This document shows, piece after piece, positions 62,932-64,000 of a stretch of 64,000 nucleotides of DNA; the stretch's first letter is position 1; each line of letters opens with the position of its first letter. The position numbers and the translations under genes were made by a program. Below the pieces are notes generated by a model, which did no database searches, was not told where the DNA came from, and saw only the letters and a program-made list of their open reading frames with translations. The stretch comes from Salinibacterium sp. SWN167 (GTDB lineage Bacteria > Actinomycetota > Actinomycetes > Actinomycetales > Microbacteriaceae), in assembly GCF_015864665.1 (NCBI RefSeq), contig NZ_JADYWU010000001.1, positions 868,001 to 932,000 on the forward strand. Reading direction: 5' to 3'.

Positions 62932-63939
62932 CTATGCCGCGACGGTGATTGCTGAGATTGTGTTTGTGGCGACGTCACTCTGAGTGTCATCGGCGACGGT
63001 AGTGGGCGCGGCGTCAGCGGTGCTGTCAGTGGTGACGCTAGCCGTGACGTGCGGGTTCACTGCGGGGGCGATGGTGATGCCCTCCTTGACCAGAATTGCA
63101 GCGGTCTCTTCTGGTGTCACATAGGCGAGACTTCCGTAGTCGCCAAGCGGTACCACCGAGTGCAAGACGGTGTCGTCATACACGTGCACCAGGTTGAACG
63201 ACTGGGCGCCATCGCGGCCACGACTGCCGCCAACGGCCACGTTGAGGTCTTGCGTGTAGCAGGTTGCCGAGGCAACAGACACGGGGATGCCGGCGAAGGT
63301 TGCCGCCGTGGAATAGTGCAGGTGGCCGGCGATGATGCTGCGGATGTCGCTGCCACGAATGACAGCCGCCAACTCTTTCTGGCCACGTAATTCGACGGTC
63401 ACCGCAAGGTCAAGCACGGCGGGTACCGGCGGGTGGTGCATGGCGAGAATGGTGCCGTGGGGTGCCGGGGTGGCAAGCACATTCTGCAACCACAGCAGCT
63501 GGGCATCCGTGACATGGCCGTAGTGGTGGTCGAGAACGGTGGAATCAAGCGAGATGATGCGAAGCCCGTTGATGTCGATGACTCGGTCGATGGGGTCTTC
63601 GGAGGCGGCCTCATCGAGCAGGTGTGCGTTGAACGCAGAGCGGTTGTCGTGGTTGCCCATGACCCACACCACGCGAGCGCCGAGGCGTTCTGCTGCAGGT
63701 TCGACGATTTCGCGAATAGCGCGGTAGGCCACCGGGTCGCCCTTGTCGGCGATGTCGCCGGTGAAGATAATTGCTTCGGGACGGGAGTTGGATTCCTCAA
63801 GTTCGGCAAACAATTGCCGGAGCTTGACCTCGCTGTCGAGGGAGTCGTAGAGCTTCCCCCCGTTCGCCAAGAAGTGAGTGTCACTCAGATGCAAAACGAA
63901 ATGGTCGGGCCGTGGATACTGCGACGCGTAGCCGGTCAT
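62932..63939 (-). CDS. Calcineurin-like metallophosphoesterase (CpdA-like)
   Basis: A 335-residue phosphodiesterase. Two-metal motifs are complete: Asp20/His22 (HLSDTHFL), Asp62 (GDIADKGD), Asn96/His97 (MGNHDN), MHHPPVPA and GHLHYS. These resemble the class III cyclic-nucleotide phosphodiesterases (CpdA, Rv0805 type), but other phosphodiesters are possible. A ~60-residue Thr/Ala-rich tail follows the catalytic domain (from about 275) and is of unknown role. ATG 63939 was chosen for GGA 8 bases upstream; earlier in-frame ATGs exist at 63963 and 63990. Confidence 0.9.
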   Translation of the reverse strand: MTGYASQYPRPDHFVLHLSDTHFLANGGKLYDSLDSEVKLRQLFAELEESNSRPEAIIFTGDIADKGDPVAYRAIREIVEPAAERLGARVVWVMGNHDNRSAFNAHLLDEAASEDPIDRVIDINGLRIISLDSTVLDHHYGHVTDAQLLWLQNVLATPAPHGTILAMHHPPVPAVLDLAVTVELRGQKELAAVIRGSDIRSIIAGHLHYSTAATFAGIPVSVASATCYTQDLNVAVGGSRGRDGAQSFNLVHVYDDTVLHSVVPLGDYGSLAYVTPEETAAILVKEGITIAPAVNPHVTASVTTDSTADAAPTTVADDTQSDVATNTISAITVAA

Positions 63940-64000
63940 AGAAATAGTCCAACACTTCAACATGGATGCGAGGTGAACATACTGCGGCAAGTTGCAGCGC

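Noticed and set aside
1-64000. tRNA, rRNA, CRISPR arrays, insertion sequences or prophage genes
   Set aside because: I looked for T-loop-like GTTCGAA contexts, regularly spaced repeats, terminal inverted repeats with transposase motifs and integrases; none was convincing.

Overview
The window is a gene-dense, high-GC stretch with the hallmarks of an actinomycete chromosome, most likely Microbacteriaceae (Salinibacterium/Rhodoglobus-like; inferred from protein style, not from a marker gene). Pointers are the perM-like/purN/purH order, a eukaryote-type NADP isocitrate dehydrogenase, an Mrp antiporter with MnhA and MnhB fused, a DhaKLM set with an HPr domain fused to DhaM, GTG and TTG starts, and many leaderless-type starts. 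I see no rRNA, tRNA, insertion sequence, prophage or CRISPR array. No intergenic gap exceeds 300 bases.

Layout. 1-2200: partial SnoaL-like gene, AraC regulator and MpaB-like oxygenase. 2390-4457: sucCD. 4516-6373: small membrane protein, RhtA-like exporter and its XRE-cupin regulator. 6633-10232: large secreted subtilase. 10348-14493: IclR regulator divergent from an aquaporin-dhaK-dhaL-dhaM operon. 14640-18055: PerM-like membrane protein, purN, purH. 18140-19342: dimethylargininase-like hydrolase fused to a membrane domain. 19522-23123: ABC exporter pair. 23120-25206: alkyltransferase-like protein, acetyltransferase and icd. 25430-28166: PPOX-family protein, DUF2231-Rieske fusion, DUF805 protein and a potassium channel. 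28258-30153: P1B-type ATPase. 30150-32948: FMN-binding lipoprotein, ApbE and an NqrB/FNR fusion. 33029-39287: six-gene Mrp Na+/H+ antiporter operon. 39561-45694: nagB, DUF1697, purU, MFS transporter, nagA, glyA. 45773-56058: a carbohydrate locus. 56175-60319: folD, a 51-residue membrane protein, a degenerate galactokinase, an aldose epimerase and a ferritin-like/VIT protein. 60335-63939: cysteine hydrolase, small membrane protein, Stealth phosphotransferase and metallophosphoesterase.

How the genes fit together. One-carbon and purine metabolism are scattered but well represented (purN, purH, purU, glyA, folD). Two carbon-source systems sit beside their own regulators. The first is glycerol/dihydroxyacetone uptake with PTS-dependent phosphorylation under an IclR repressor. 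The second holds a GH4 glycosidase, sugar ABC importer, SIS isomerase/deaminase, two PfkB kinases and a class II aldolase beside a DeoR repressor, with a shared GATC-centred motif at two divergent promoters. nagA and nagB add amino-sugar entry to glycolysis. The Mrp antiporter, potassium channel, P-type ATPase and flavin redox module suggest attention to ion and redox homeostasis at the membrane.

The strongest candidates for something under-described are the compact flavin electron-transfer operon (30150-32948), the membrane-tethered dimethylargininase, the carbohydrate locus with its shared operator, the galactokinase homologue lacking its signature residues, and a gene-layout habit in which convergent neighbours share a stop tetranucleotide (CTAG or TTAG).
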